Below are positions 11,690 to 22,623 of a stretch of DNA of 64,000 nucleotides, piece by piece (the stretch's first letter is position 1; every line of letters begins with the position of its first letter). Below the pieces are notes generated by a model. That model had not been told where the DNA came from. It was given only the letters and a program-made list of their open reading frames with translations, and did not search any database. The DNA is from Euwallacea fornicatus (Eukaryota; Arthropoda; Insecta; Coleoptera; Curculionidae), in contig NC_089552.1 in the NCBI RefSeq assembly GCF_040115645.1, positions 930,001 to 994,000 on the forward strand, read 5' to 3'. Position numbers and translations under genes: made by a program.

Positions 11690-14467
11690 CTAAATAAAAG
11701 TAAGTCTTGACCGGGTTTGATTTACCTGCCAAACATTTAGTTCCTCGTATTCCTCAATACAGACATCCACTTGGTTGGGGTTATATCCTTTCGCGGCGCA
11801 CTTCTCTAAAACATCGGACACTTTAACAGTCTTCTCACTTCCAGCCAACTCTCTGATGATGGCGAATATTTTGTCGTTCACATTGGGAGGTCTGTACCCC
11901 TTGTTCTCGAAAGTTTGCTTCAGAGAATCTTTGCTCATTTCCATTAGACGTATGGCTTCGTTGACATCGGCTTTTTCCACCACGTTGGATAATCTATAAG
12001 AAGTGCCAGTTTTGTTTCCTCTGTTGCTTCTATCAAACCAACTTACCTCAATCGAGCTAAAGCAGTGGACAGTCTCAAAATTCCCAGTAGGTTTCTGGCG
12101 GAGGTAAAAGTCATATCTTGAGAGTTCCTGGCTTCTCTGCGCAATTCCACGTATGCGTTCACGATAAAATCAGTCAGATCCTCGGGAATAACTGGCTCCT
12201 TCATCTTACACAATGCAACATATTTCCTCATCACTGACATGCCCAAAGCGTCGGTTTGACTGGGCGGTTGTCTGCAGTTCTGATGCACGTAAGTAATGTG
12301 CTTTGCCAGACGTAAATCGTTATCTCTGTCCGCCTTATCTTGGATGAGCCACAAAAGATCAAATCGGGACAAAAGAGCGGCAGGCAGTTGGATATTTTGC
12401 TCGATGGTGCGTTTCGGGTTGTAGCGGCCATAAGCAGGATTAGCAGCGGCCAATATGGAGACGCGGGCGTTGAGACAGGTCATTATACCTTAAAGGGACT
12501 TATAGTTGAAGGAGAACAACAGTAATAGCCAATAATATCTCAACTTCGATTATAAATAACCAAAAAACAACAAAAGTTACCTGCTTTAGCGATACTGATG
12601 GTCTGTTGTTCCATTACTTCGTGAATTGCGGTACGATCCACGTCTGCCATTTTATCAAACTCGTCAATACAACAAACGCCTTGATCGGCCAGTACCAAAG
12701 CCCCACCTAAATATAGTGAACTCAAAATAAATACGGATGATAAATCTCACCAAAAACTGACCTTCCAGCATCATCTCTCCAGTAAAAGGGTCCTTCATCA
12801 CCGCAGCAGTTAACCCCACTCCCGAAGATCCTCGACCTAAACTTGTTCTATTGTACCATCAACAACAAAACTGTATTTTAAAATTACCAGTAGTATATTG
12901 ACTTCTAGGTGCCAGACGGTCAATAAAACTCAAAAGTTGCGACTTGGCAACACCAGGATCTCCCATCAGGCATATATTAATGTTTCCACGGATTTTCATG
13001 CCTTAAAAAGAATGTTAATTAATTTCTAGAAACTTTTATAGACCAAAGAAATTGGTACCGTCGGGTCGCTTGTCCACTCCGCCTACTAGAAGCAAGAGGA
13101 GCGCTTTTTTAACGTCTGCGTGACCGTAAATTTCAGGAGCGATTGACATGGCCAATTTGCCATAGAAGTCGTCCTCAGTAAGGACTGCTAATTCTTCAGG
13201 GGTCAGCTGTTTGGCAGCGTCTTCGTCTTCGGCAGTTTTGTTAAGGGAAATTATTTTGTGAGCGTCCAGGAAGGTCTCTGACATTAAACCAGCAGTAATC
13301 TGATTAGGGGAAAAGTTCCAATGTTATTTGAACAGATAATAGGGAACAAATTGTGAACTTGCAAATAGCACTCCCCTTCTGTGCCTTGCAATAAAAAGCA
13401 AATAGCGAATTTCTAATTAGGGAATTACCTGTTTAAATCCCTGCCTGGCCAATGGTAAAAATATGCCAGTAATAGCTACATGATCCCCAGGTAAAGCCTG
13501 TCTAGTAATCTCACCCCTACAAAACACCGTCATTGACCTAGGAATGTGTCCCACAGGCACTTGATCAGTGTGCTCTTGGATTTTTACCTCTTGAAACTGT
13601 AAAAAAAAAATTCATGTCCACAACTCAAATTGTCATTTCATGTGCATGTTATACGAACTTTGATAAATTTTGAACCTCTGGTTTGAAGGTACAGACGACC
13701 TCCAGACTTGTTAACTTTACAATCCTCACTAGGACACAAAGTTTCAGGCATGAAACTTAGGCTGGAAATTGGCTGATAAGTTTCAGCCCCACACTGATCA
13801 CATGTGTAAGTTGCCACACACATCAGTGGCTTCACTTCGGTGCTTCTAGTGACAATACCTGTGAAAACATTAATTCCCTTGAAATTTCTTACATGTTTGT
13901 GCAGCAATAGCTTCATACCTCTTACGGTTACCAGCTTGCCCAATTGGTTAGCCTTAACCTCTCTAATAGGTTGATGCTTTCTGGTAGATAAATCTTTGAA
14001 ATAGATTTCAAATCTCTTCATCAGTTCTGGAGGAAAGTGATTTCTAGGGTCCCTCTGTTCATTTGGCTGCCTGGTTCTTTGCTCCATCATAAGCCTGTTA
14101 AATAAATGCTCAGCATTCATGTCACCAACTACATCTTAATGCTATTGCACCTATGCTCAATATAAACATCCAAAGCATCTTTGGCAGCAACTTCTCCCTG
14201 AATAAATGTGGGTAGTAATTCATACACTATATCAGACAGAAGCAAAATGTATCTTCTAGTATTATTAATCACATCATTTGCTAACTCGTCGTTGAAATCG
14301 CTCAAATCGTCTAATTCGACATGCATGGAGGTTTGCTCTCGATGGGCAAGTTTGGTTAGCTGATTGGAGTATTTGAAATTTTTGTTCCCATGAGTATCTT
14401 GTACGCAGTACTCTGTGAGGAATCTTTTAAGGGTCTCCTTTTCCGTGTCATAATCACGCCGAACCAT
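11690..14467 (-). CDS. Mcm7: MCM7, replicative helicase subunit
   Basis: One of the six MCM2-7 ATPases of the CMG helicase. Ten exons on the minus strand: 14151-14467, 13919-14094, 13659-13858, 13429-13596, 13044-13299, 12888-13001, 12762-12836, 12581-12706, 12047-12488, 11690-11993; 725 residues, against about 719 in human. Zinc-binding cysteines are C184, C187, C206 and C211. Walker A is GDPGVAKS (386-393), Walker B is CIDEFDKM (448-455), and the arginine finger is R519 in LLSRFD. The C-terminal winged-helix part ends in YEELNVWQV. The intron 13859-13918 is 60 nt with no in-frame stop, so retention would insert 20 residues next to the TVRG block. A 5' UTR intron (about 14481-14612) is suggested by a good acceptor and donor. 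The gene is head to head with REV1, with an E2F-type site between them. Confidence 0.98.
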
Positions 14468-14612
14468 GATTTCTTAATACCTAGAATGTATTTATTATTT
14501 TGTTGCAAGTTGCCTTGTCAATATAGTTGATAGAATTGCAGGAGCATGCATTGGGGTTTAAAAATCAATTCAAATTGTTGTTGTTGTTACCTTTACGCAA
14601 TAAAATACTCAC

Positions 14613-14700
14613 CCAAAAAAAAAGTCGCTTTAATTTACTTAATAATTGTGAAAATGAATAGGAAGCCAACAAAAATTCCAATTCGGTGGTGTTGACACAA
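14613..14700 (-). other. Putative noncoding first exon of MCM7
   Basis: On the minus strand a GTGAGT donor begins right after position 14613, and a CATTCTAG acceptor ends at 14481, 13 nt before the MCM7 ATG. This suggests a 5' UTR intron of about 130 nt. The 5' limit of the exon is not visible; the end coordinate is arbitrary. Confidence 0.4.
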
Positions 14701-14712
14701 CATAAACAATAA

Positions 14713-14725
14713 TTTTGGCGGGAAA
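14713..14725 (+). promoter_or_regulatory. E2F-type site between MCM7 and REV1
   Basis: TTTTGGCGGGAAA matches the classic E2F/DP consensus (TTTSGCGSGAAA) fully. It lies 246 bp upstream of the MCM7 ATG and about 640 bp upstream of the REV1 ATG. MCM genes are standard E2F targets in animals. Use by REV1 is inference from position only. Confidence 0.75.
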
Positions 14726-15365
14726 CAGGGAAATACGGGTATTACTAGACATTAGGCATTCTTTATAGTAAATTTGACAGCACTGAACGTGTTTTCTGTT
14801 GTAGTGTTGATGTACGGCTGCCAATTCAGGATACTGAAACGGCCAAGTTCAATTCAGTAAAGAATGTAAACAATGTCTGCTTAATTGTTTGAATTTAATA
14901 GCTACAAATTAAAAAAAAACGTTATAGCTCCAAAGTCTCAAATACAAGATAGCATGAAAGCATCAGCAATAAAGTACAATCTTGGTGCGAAGTTCTAAGT
15001 CTTAAAAGTTGTGTTCTTTAACCATAATAGGGCACTAACTCTCAGAAGTTAAAAACACCTAAGATCACCTGACGGACATGCTTTAAAAATTTAATGGTTA
15101 TCTTTTATCTCTTTTTCTCAAGTAACGGTAGAGAAAGAGAACGATACACTGGCAGCATTTCCTACTCTAGGATTAATCTCATGAATTTTTGTTTATTTAT
15201 TCGAAATTTTAAATTTTAATTTAATATCGTAATTTATTAATTTCTTTTGCCAGGTTATTGCTACTCGTTCTCAAATCCATTCAAAAAAATAGTTTCATTA
15301 TAGCGTTATTGAACGAAACTCTTTTCGAATTTTTTTCATAATCCAGTTTATGAGGTTTTTGGACA

Positions 15366-18300
15366 ATGTGTGGAAGAGGTCGAAAGAAACTAAAAGACAA
15401 AAGTGGAAAAGAGCTGAATGATGGATTTGACGATTGGGTGAGAAGTAGCTACATAACTTCTCTAATTATTGTCAGTTGTTATGAATAAAGGAGCATTTAA
15501 ATATTAGCAAGATAGAGGAAATCTTTATCAATATGCTGCCTCATAAATTCAGGAGGTTTCAGTTCTCAAAAAGGAAGAATCCTTACGTTCACATTATCTG
15601 TTTCTACTCACGTTTTTACAATTCACATATCTGCTGTTAAAAGGCCCAATTTGCAGATATTAGATACATATCATGCAACACCGCACAGATGAGCATTAAA
15701 GTAAATTTTACCGATTATGTCTCAACATATTATTTTTTGATGCTGGTTAACAAAAAAAAATTAAGACCTTGAGAAAGCTGTTCTCGGTTTTTTGAATATA
15801 GTTAGCCAATAGTCAATATTCAATTTTAAACAAATTATATAATTCCAGGGAGGGTATATGGCCGCAAAACAAGCTAAACTTTTGGACCAATTTCATAGCG
15901 ACACTGTGGAGAAGATCTCTATGATATTCTCTGGCGTGCGCATATTAGTTAATGGCTTGACCCACCCTCCAGCAACTGAATTAAAGAACCTTATGGCTGC
16001 CCATGGGGGCGAATACCATATGTATCAATCCTCCACTACAACACACATTATAGCCTCCAATTTACCCAATGTCAAAGTAAGGTGTTGGCTAAATTGCTAC
16101 TATACAAATTCAAAACACATTTACATGCAATTAGATAAAGCATTTAGGGGCTGTGCCAGTGGTTAAGCCGGCATGGATCACCGAAAGCATCGCTTTAAAC
16201 AAACTGCTTGATTATAGAAGGTATCTTTTGTACACAAATCAATCCCGATTGCAGCCAGCTTTGAACTTTCCTATTGCAGCCAGTGTTAAGTCACTTTCAA
16301 AGAAGTAAGCACACATTTTAGTGATAAATAGGTAAAGAAGGACTCAGACAAAATCCCTATATTTTACTTGAATTTTAGAGAGGACTCTGACAATACTTCA
16401 GTTGATTCAAAGGCTGAATCAAAAATCACAAAAACAGCATCTGATCCTAGATTTTTGGAAGAATTTTATAATAATTCCAGGCTGCACTTAATATCCACAT
16501 TAGGTGCTGAGTTCAAGCAGCTAGTAAGTCAACTAAGGGAAAAGTCCTGTGGTCAATTTGTGGGGAGAGAGAATCTTAAAGGTGCGTTTAAATGTATTTT
16601 ACGTTTACGTAGCGGAAGTTCCAAAATTTAAAAGAATAATTATTCATCTTTCCTCCTTGCACAAATTTTAAGCTAAATCGGAGTCAAATCTCCCCACTCC
16701 CAAGTCGGTGGTGATGCACATTGATATGGACTGTTTTTTCGTCTCCGTGGGGCTGAGGAAATACCCAGAACTGAGAGGACAGCCGGTTGCAATCACTCAT
16801 GCTCGTAGTGGGGTGATAAACTCCAGCGACCCTACGCGACAAGCGATAAGAGAGCAAGAGTTCGCCCTCTATGAGGAAAGATTGCCTGAAGGTACTACTA
16901 CAGAAAGAAGGATTGAGAGGTCTAATCGAGCAAAATACCGACAGAGTACGATATTTAATGTGCTGTCTCCTTTAACGAATGTACATAGCCACACTATGTA
17001 TTGACCAGATTTGTTGTATATATGGACACTAACTTGAACTTAAAATTAACCACACTTGATTAATATACGAAAGTTGTCAGCATATAAATTTTTCGTGCTC
17101 TCTTATGACCCTAAACAATAGGTTTGCATTTTAAAAATAAACGCGAAACTTTTCACAATTACTTCAATGTAGGAACCGCTTCAAGGGTGAAGGGCATAAA
17201 AGAGAAAATTGATGGTCTAGCATCAATGTCCGAAATTGCCAGTTGTAGCTACGAAGCACGAGAATTTGGTATAAAAAACGGCATGTTCATGGGGCAAGCT
17301 ATTAAGTTATGCCCAAATCTAAAAACCTTACCATATGACTTTGAAGTAAATATGGTTTTTAAGACATAACCAATTTGGTATTGGACCATTTTTTAGGGCT
17401 ACAAGGAAGTGTCCAATACGCTATATCACACCGTTGCTTCCTACACTTTAGACATCGAGGCTGTGAGTTGCGATGAAATGTACGTAGACGTTAAACAAGT
17501 ATTACAAGACACAGGTCTGACAGTCCAAGAATGGGCTACACACATTCGGACTGAAATCATGGATATTACTGGCTGTCCCTGCTCCACAGGTCTTAATTTC
17601 CCATTTTACGCCAATTATTTCATAAATCAACTTATAAAAATTCGTTGAAATAGGCTTCGGAGCGAATAGGCTTCAAGCCAGAGTAGCCACCAGGAAAGCG
17701 AAGCCGGCAGGTCAATATTATCTTGAGCCCGATAATGTAGAGGTTTACATGTCCGAGATTTCTTTGGCAGATCTGCCTGGCGTGGGCAGGGCTACTTTGG
17801 CGAAATTGGCGCATTTAGGATTTAATACTTGCGGGGATTTGCAACAGGTTGCATCAATTTGTGTAAGTTTTAAGGGGATTTAACGATTCGTCTTTATAGA
17901 AAGGGTCAGTGGGGCTGTTGCGATCAGAACTCGGAATTAAGCTTGGGGAGAGGATTTGGGAACAAGCTCACGGTCAAGACAGCAAGCCTCTGGATTTCAA
18001 TCACGAGAGGAAATCTGTTTCAGCCGAAGTCAATTATGGTAAGTTTAAATCTACTGGAGAAATATGCAACAATATTATATGGTTCACAGGCATACGTTTC
18101 AAAACTAAGGAGGAGTGTTATAATTTTCTGCAGAGCCTCTCAATAGAAGTATTCAGTCGCTTGTCAGAAATCAAGATGAGGGCACGAGGACTGACCTTGA
18201 AACTGCTAGTGCGGGCAGAAGGTGCTCCAGTGGTGAGTTTTACTAGAACTGTTAAATTCCCTGAAATGTACTGTAGTGGACCACAAAAATGATAGAAATG

Positions 18301-21300
18301 GTTTTGAAAATATTAGTAGTTTCACAGTTTTGCGACAGTACGTGTGCACACGTGTAAAATATCGATAAATTAAAATGTATGATTTATGGTCACTATGTGA
18401 TTCAGATTTGCGTGCGATGGATTCGTTTGGAAATGGTTGCTACTCACATTTCTAGTTTTTCTTTTCTTTTCGTTGTTTAATGGCTTTCTCGGTGAAACTC
18501 ACAGGAAACTGCCAAGTTTCTTGGCCACGGAGTCTGCGACGCTATAACAAAGAGCAGTATGTCAAATTTATTATACTCAAACTCGGATATTATTTATAAA
18601 GAAACTAAAGCGATTTATGACAAGTTAAATGTGGCCTTTGAGGAGCTACGCGGGGTAGGGATTCAGTTGACGAAGCTGGAGAAAACTGCCCCTATTAATA
18701 AGGTAAAGTACCAACATATGAATTGCTACTGGACGCATGCTTACAAAAATTTTATTAGGCTTTAAGCAACTTTCTTAGAGGTGGAGCCTCAAAAAAGGAT
18801 TCAACTAACACTGAAAGTACTCTTTCAAACATCAAGGTTGTCCCGACTAGCGAAACCAATGGGAGTCCGGTGAAAAATCCTATAAACAAGCCTAAAGGCC
18901 GAGGTGCCAAAAGTAACTTTCTACACCCTTGCCAAGCATATTTTTTAACTGGTTTCTGGGGAATTTTAGAAAAAGTTGAGAAGAAAGTAGTTCCTAACAA
19001 GACCATGATGTCCTTTCTAACGACGACTAAACCTGCAGATAGCCTTCAAAGCTCAGTAAAAGCTTCTTCAAGTCGTGAAGCCGTTCGCGTCGAGTCTCCG
19101 AAGAGTACACATAATTCTCTTATTGATATGAAGGTTTTGAAAGAACTTCCAGATGATATTCGAAGAGAGGTAATGAGGGAATATGGCTTGAAATTGAAGG
19201 ACTTGAATCCCAAAGGATGCAGAGACGTTAATAAGAGTGCAGGTAAGCTTTCCAAAACGTAAGAATCTTATTAACAAAAATACAAATTTTTAATAATACT
19301 GATTGAAATTAAAGAACTAGGGACTTGCGTCAACGTGACTGGAACTGCAGGCTATAGGTTCTTCAACCTTTTCAGCGACTACATTTTCTTTTTCTTCTTC
19401 AATTATATCATTTGCTTCTTCCTCGCTTGCAATCCTGAGTTTCTTTTTATCCGGTTCCTCTGTATCATCCTTGATATTTGTGTTGTGCTCTTCTTCACTA
19501 TCATTTTCCTGTTCCTTCAAAGGGCTATTTAGCTTGAAAAAGTTTGTTATGGGTTTTTGCCATTGTGGGGTCTCTGTGTGAGGTATGGGTGGTAATTTCC
19601 ATGAAGACGAGCCTGAAATAGTAATTTTTGCTTTGTGGGATATACAGTTTTATTAGCTTGAGACTACCGCCAGATTTAGTAGCCTTGGGGGTCGCTGAGG
19701 TACTGGCTCCTCCAACTTTTTTGGAGGATCTTCCACTGCTCACTATGGAGAATATAATATAAGTGAATGTATTTGCAAGAATGGCATGATCAACATTACA
19801 AAATATCTGTCATGTCTGACCACACGAAAAACACAAAATGACCCAAATGACACAAAATCGACTTATACAGAAAATGACTGCAGATATTGTGTGATGAATC
19901 TGACAAACAGTTTCAATGAACTAAAGAGACACTTTCTTTAAAAATGTTTACCTCTGATTCCAGCTGCCCCTGTTCTTACCATGTCAAGGGGTTGAAGTAA
20001 ATAAGTATTCACTTGAATTGTTGAGGTTTTGTTACTTTATTATACAGAATGAGGAACAACAGAGATAATGTTGAAATAATAGTAATTCGTTGGCGGGATA
20101 GCTATATTTTAAATTTAAGCCAAATATCTGATAAGCTTGGATAGGTAGGAAGGACAAGTTAAACTTGACACCGAGTATCGTATCTCGGAAACGAAACGTT
20201 TGCACACCTATATCTATATGAACTTTTTCTATCAATTCTAAAAGTTCTATTGATCGTTGGAGTTATTCTAGAAAAAAACTGAGCCACCCGGTATACTACC
20301 TAGCTTGTTTGTTTATAAACTAACTCCAAGCGTGCAATTATGTATCTAATTCCTTGAGAGGTAGATTTTAATCGCACTATTATTTTCACATTACTTGCAC
20401 GAAGCCGAATACCCTGTATACTATTAATTTGTATGTTATCGACATAAGATAAAGGAATTTAAGCACGCGAAATACCCGTTTTTATTAAATGAAACGCAAA
20501 ATTGAGGTTAGACTTCACATATCATTCGTTCGGCTGAGGCGCGAGTACTAATCGCAGGCAACGCTACCAGCAGTTGTTCTTTTCCCCAAATTGTTGTCAG
20601 CAACCGGCAATACAGTGGTGTCACGTGACTCGTGACTAAAACCGTGTTTGTCCGTTTTTGGTATAAAAAATATCGTCGTTACAAAATATTGAGAATTTAA
20701 CTAATTAGATTAGCTGGACAATGCCCATCAATAACATAGCATCTCATCGTAACAAAGAGGCCGTTGTCAGTAAACCACACGTTGCTATTCAATGCTCAAT
20801 GCATCAAAATGCATTTAATTTAGTACGAATGGTACTGCAGTAACAACCCTGATTTGCTGTTAAAAAGGTCGAATAAGGACAGAATACGTCAGAATGATTT
20901 AAGAATTGTCAGGGTTGTCGCTGGTTGCGGAGTTGTACTAGATTAAGTAATTTTTAAGTCAAGGGCAGAGTGTAGAATGTAAACGAAGGATATTTCAAGT
21001 CTCCAAAGCAACTTTGACCTCCAGAATAGAAATTTGAGACATCTACAACATTTCTAATTAACGTTAATGAATTATTTAGGCACATCGACAAATAAAGTAA
21101 CTCCCCCAGAAACTCAGTCTCCTTTCACAAATAAACCCTGGGAGCAGGTGAAAGAGGGCATTAAAATCTGGATTCGAACGGAAACAGAACCCGCGTCGAT
21201 AGATGCAGAAATGCTTGCCAATTACTTAAGAGATTTAGCATTGGACAGGCATATTGAAATATTACAGAGTGCTTTTAATTTTCTTTATAGGTAAGTAGTG

Positions 21301-21534
21301 GTCGTACATGAACAAGTACGTCCTTCTCCACCAGCAATTTTTTTACAGTAAAAGTGATAAATGCCGTTTGGTAATTCCAATAATGTTTGTTTCAGGACTT
21401 TTTCAGGCTTAAGCTGTAGTTGGCATAAAGTTTATTATGCGCTTGTAAACGGCGTGCAACAGGGCATGGTAGCTAGATATGGCAAAACTTTGTATATAGC
21501 AAAAACTGATTTTTCATGCTGTCACAATCAGTAA
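15366..21534 (+). CDS. Rev1: REV1, Y-family translesion DNA polymerase
   Basis: Deoxycytidyl transferase and scaffold for translesion synthesis. Exons: 15366-15437, 15849-16076, 16135-16304, 16379-16581, 16673-16891, 17173-17345, 17397-17589, 17654-17862, 17900-18038, 18090-18232, 18505-18702, 18759-19242, 21080-21290, 21396-21534; 926 residues. Order: GGYMAAK, BRCT domain (VRILVNG, HGGEYHMY, THIIASNLP), polymerase core with D242 in MHIDMDCFF and D381/E382 in AVSCDE, the SCSYEAREFGIKNGMF block, little-finger block RKSVSAEVNYG, one ubiquitin-binding motif (ELPDDIRREVMREYG, about 778-792), then the C-terminal REV7/RIR-binding domain encoded by the last two exons (ends MVARYGKTLYI). A 57-nt stretch in exon 12 (18913-18969) looks like an unspliced intron; if removed the protein has 907 residues. 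The 1.8 kb intron before exon 13 holds a complete antisense PCLAF gene. Confidence 0.96.
19317..19982 (-). CDS. PCLAF: PCLAF/PAF15-like PCNA-associated factor, nested in a REV1 intron
   Basis: Small disordered protein that binds PCNA; in vertebrates it regulates translesion synthesis and DNMT1 loading. Exons on the minus strand are 19952-19982, 19668-19742 and 19317-19612, giving 133 residues (human 111). The start MVRT equals the human N terminus. Residues 18-28 (KKVGGASTSAT) match the region around human K24. The PIP box QKPITNFF is at 54-61, in the context PQWQKPITNFFKL that closely matches the human one. A basic cluster KKKLR (91-95) and a KEN box (110-112) follow in an acidic tail. The human lysines K5 and K15 are not conserved. 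The gene lies wholly inside REV1 intron 12 on the opposite strand; its stop is 75 bp past the end of REV1 exon 12. Confidence 0.86.
20090..20098 (+). promoter_or_regulatory. E2F-like site upstream of PCLAF
   Basis: TTGGCGGGA, the core of the E2F consensus, lies 108 bp upstream of the PCLAF start codon. Vertebrate PCLAF is an E2F-class proliferation gene, so the site is plausible; it has not been tested. Confidence 0.5.
20170..20300. mobile_element. Fragment of short inverted-repeat element
   Basis: The stretch with TATCTCGGAAACG, CGTTTGCACACC and GAACTTTTTCTATC lines up by eye with the right arm of the element at 30437-31689, which has TATCTTGGAAACG, CGTTTCCGAACTT and CAACTTTTCTTCAT. It ends near CACCCGGTATAC. 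Family membership is inference; borders are approximate. Confidence 0.4.
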
Positions 21535-22623
21535 GATACTGTGATTTAATAGTAAGGTTTTTATACATAATTAATGGTAATATTTATGTTAAGAACTGTC
21601 GGGAACAGTAACATATCTATACAAAATACGGCATAAAGGCTATATTAATTTGTTTCAAAGGTTATTATGAGGATGCCTAGATTTTTTTCAAGCGATACTC
21701 GTAACAGAGTAGAAGTATTTCGAGACGTTAAGATCCGATTTCAAAATGATTGTCGGGGAAGAAAGTTCCGCAACACACACACTTAGAATATAGTAACAAA
21801 CTTGTGGACATAAAGATGCACATACCGTGTATACATATGCGTAAAGGTAGAGCCTTCCAACCAACTTTTTATTATAAGTTCAGTGACTCATCACTCTTAT
21901 AACATATTTCCGAATTAACATAATATGGGTTAAAATAACGAATGAAAACTAAAACAACTTTAAAAATCTACGCCGGACATCCTTGTTATCTAGTATCATT
22001 TTTATATTGGAACCCAGTATATTATTTCGCATTGCGTATCGATTTTTAGACCGATGAGCTGTACCTTAACAAAAGGCATGTTGTTTATCTTTTTGAATGT
22101 TTGGAGGCCACCGCATCGTCGTTATCGTTCGGCCTATAACTCGTACCTTTACAAAAGATAGATTGTAAAGTTCTTATATATTTTAGTACTGATATCGCCT
22201 TTTAGAAGATTCAGTCGAGTGGTACCCAGGTAAAAAATAAGACGTTCGCAATCTGGAACCATTCATCGGGATAATCGTGTGTTCTTTTATATACAATATT
22301 CGTAAGATACGAGTGTCGCGCAGCAGCGCCTTTAGCGATAACAGTTAACAAGTGGAGCCAGCAACAATAAAAGTCTAAAGAAACAGGGCACAGATAGAAT
22401 GTGCTTAAATTTACGTCTATTTTTTCTCATTTCACTATCATACACTAAAATTAGAAATAAACAACGCTTATAGAGTTCGTCAGGAAACATTACATAATGT
22501 AATGTTTCTTAACGTGTCATACCCAGCTCCGTTCTATTCAGAAAAATCTATTAATCTTTAAAAACAAAACAAGATATCTTTTAGAGTCGCAAACTCAAAT
22601 GCAGGTCTTAACAATTAAAATTG
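21535..22623. other. Convergent region between REV1 and the ETS gene
   Basis: Downstream sequence of both genes. It is AT-rich, and no ORF or repeat could be supported. Confidence 0.5.

Larger units (their letters stand above)
14468..15365. promoter_or_regulatory. Shared 5' region of MCM7 and REV1
   Basis: About 900 bp between divergent start codons. It contains the E2F-type site, the probable MCM7 noncoding exon and no convincing extra gene. A 61-codon minus-strand ORF at 14639-14824 covers the E2F site and looks like chance. Confidence 0.6.
19983..21079. other. Rest of REV1 intron 12 and PCLAF upstream region
   Basis: About 1.1 kb of intron sequence containing the PCLAF promoter and, at about 20170-20300, a degenerate stretch related to the inverted-repeat element in the fatty acyl-CoA reductase gene (see mobile element entries). 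No other ORF is supported. Confidence 0.55.

Noticed and set aside
14639..14824. 61-codon minus-strand ORF between MCM7 and REV1
   Set aside because: Covers the E2F site and probable MCM7 first exon, has no similarity, and is most likely chance.
19243..19262. REV1 ending at the stop at 19260-19262
   Set aside because: This would be intron read-through. The GTAAGC donor at 19243 and the matching-phase exons at 21080 and 21396, which encode the REV1 C-terminal domain, show the gene continues.
21067..21294. A separate 75-residue gene starting at the ATG at 21067
   Set aside because: Its sequence is the first half of the REV1 C-terminal domain, preceded by an in-phase acceptor at 21079.
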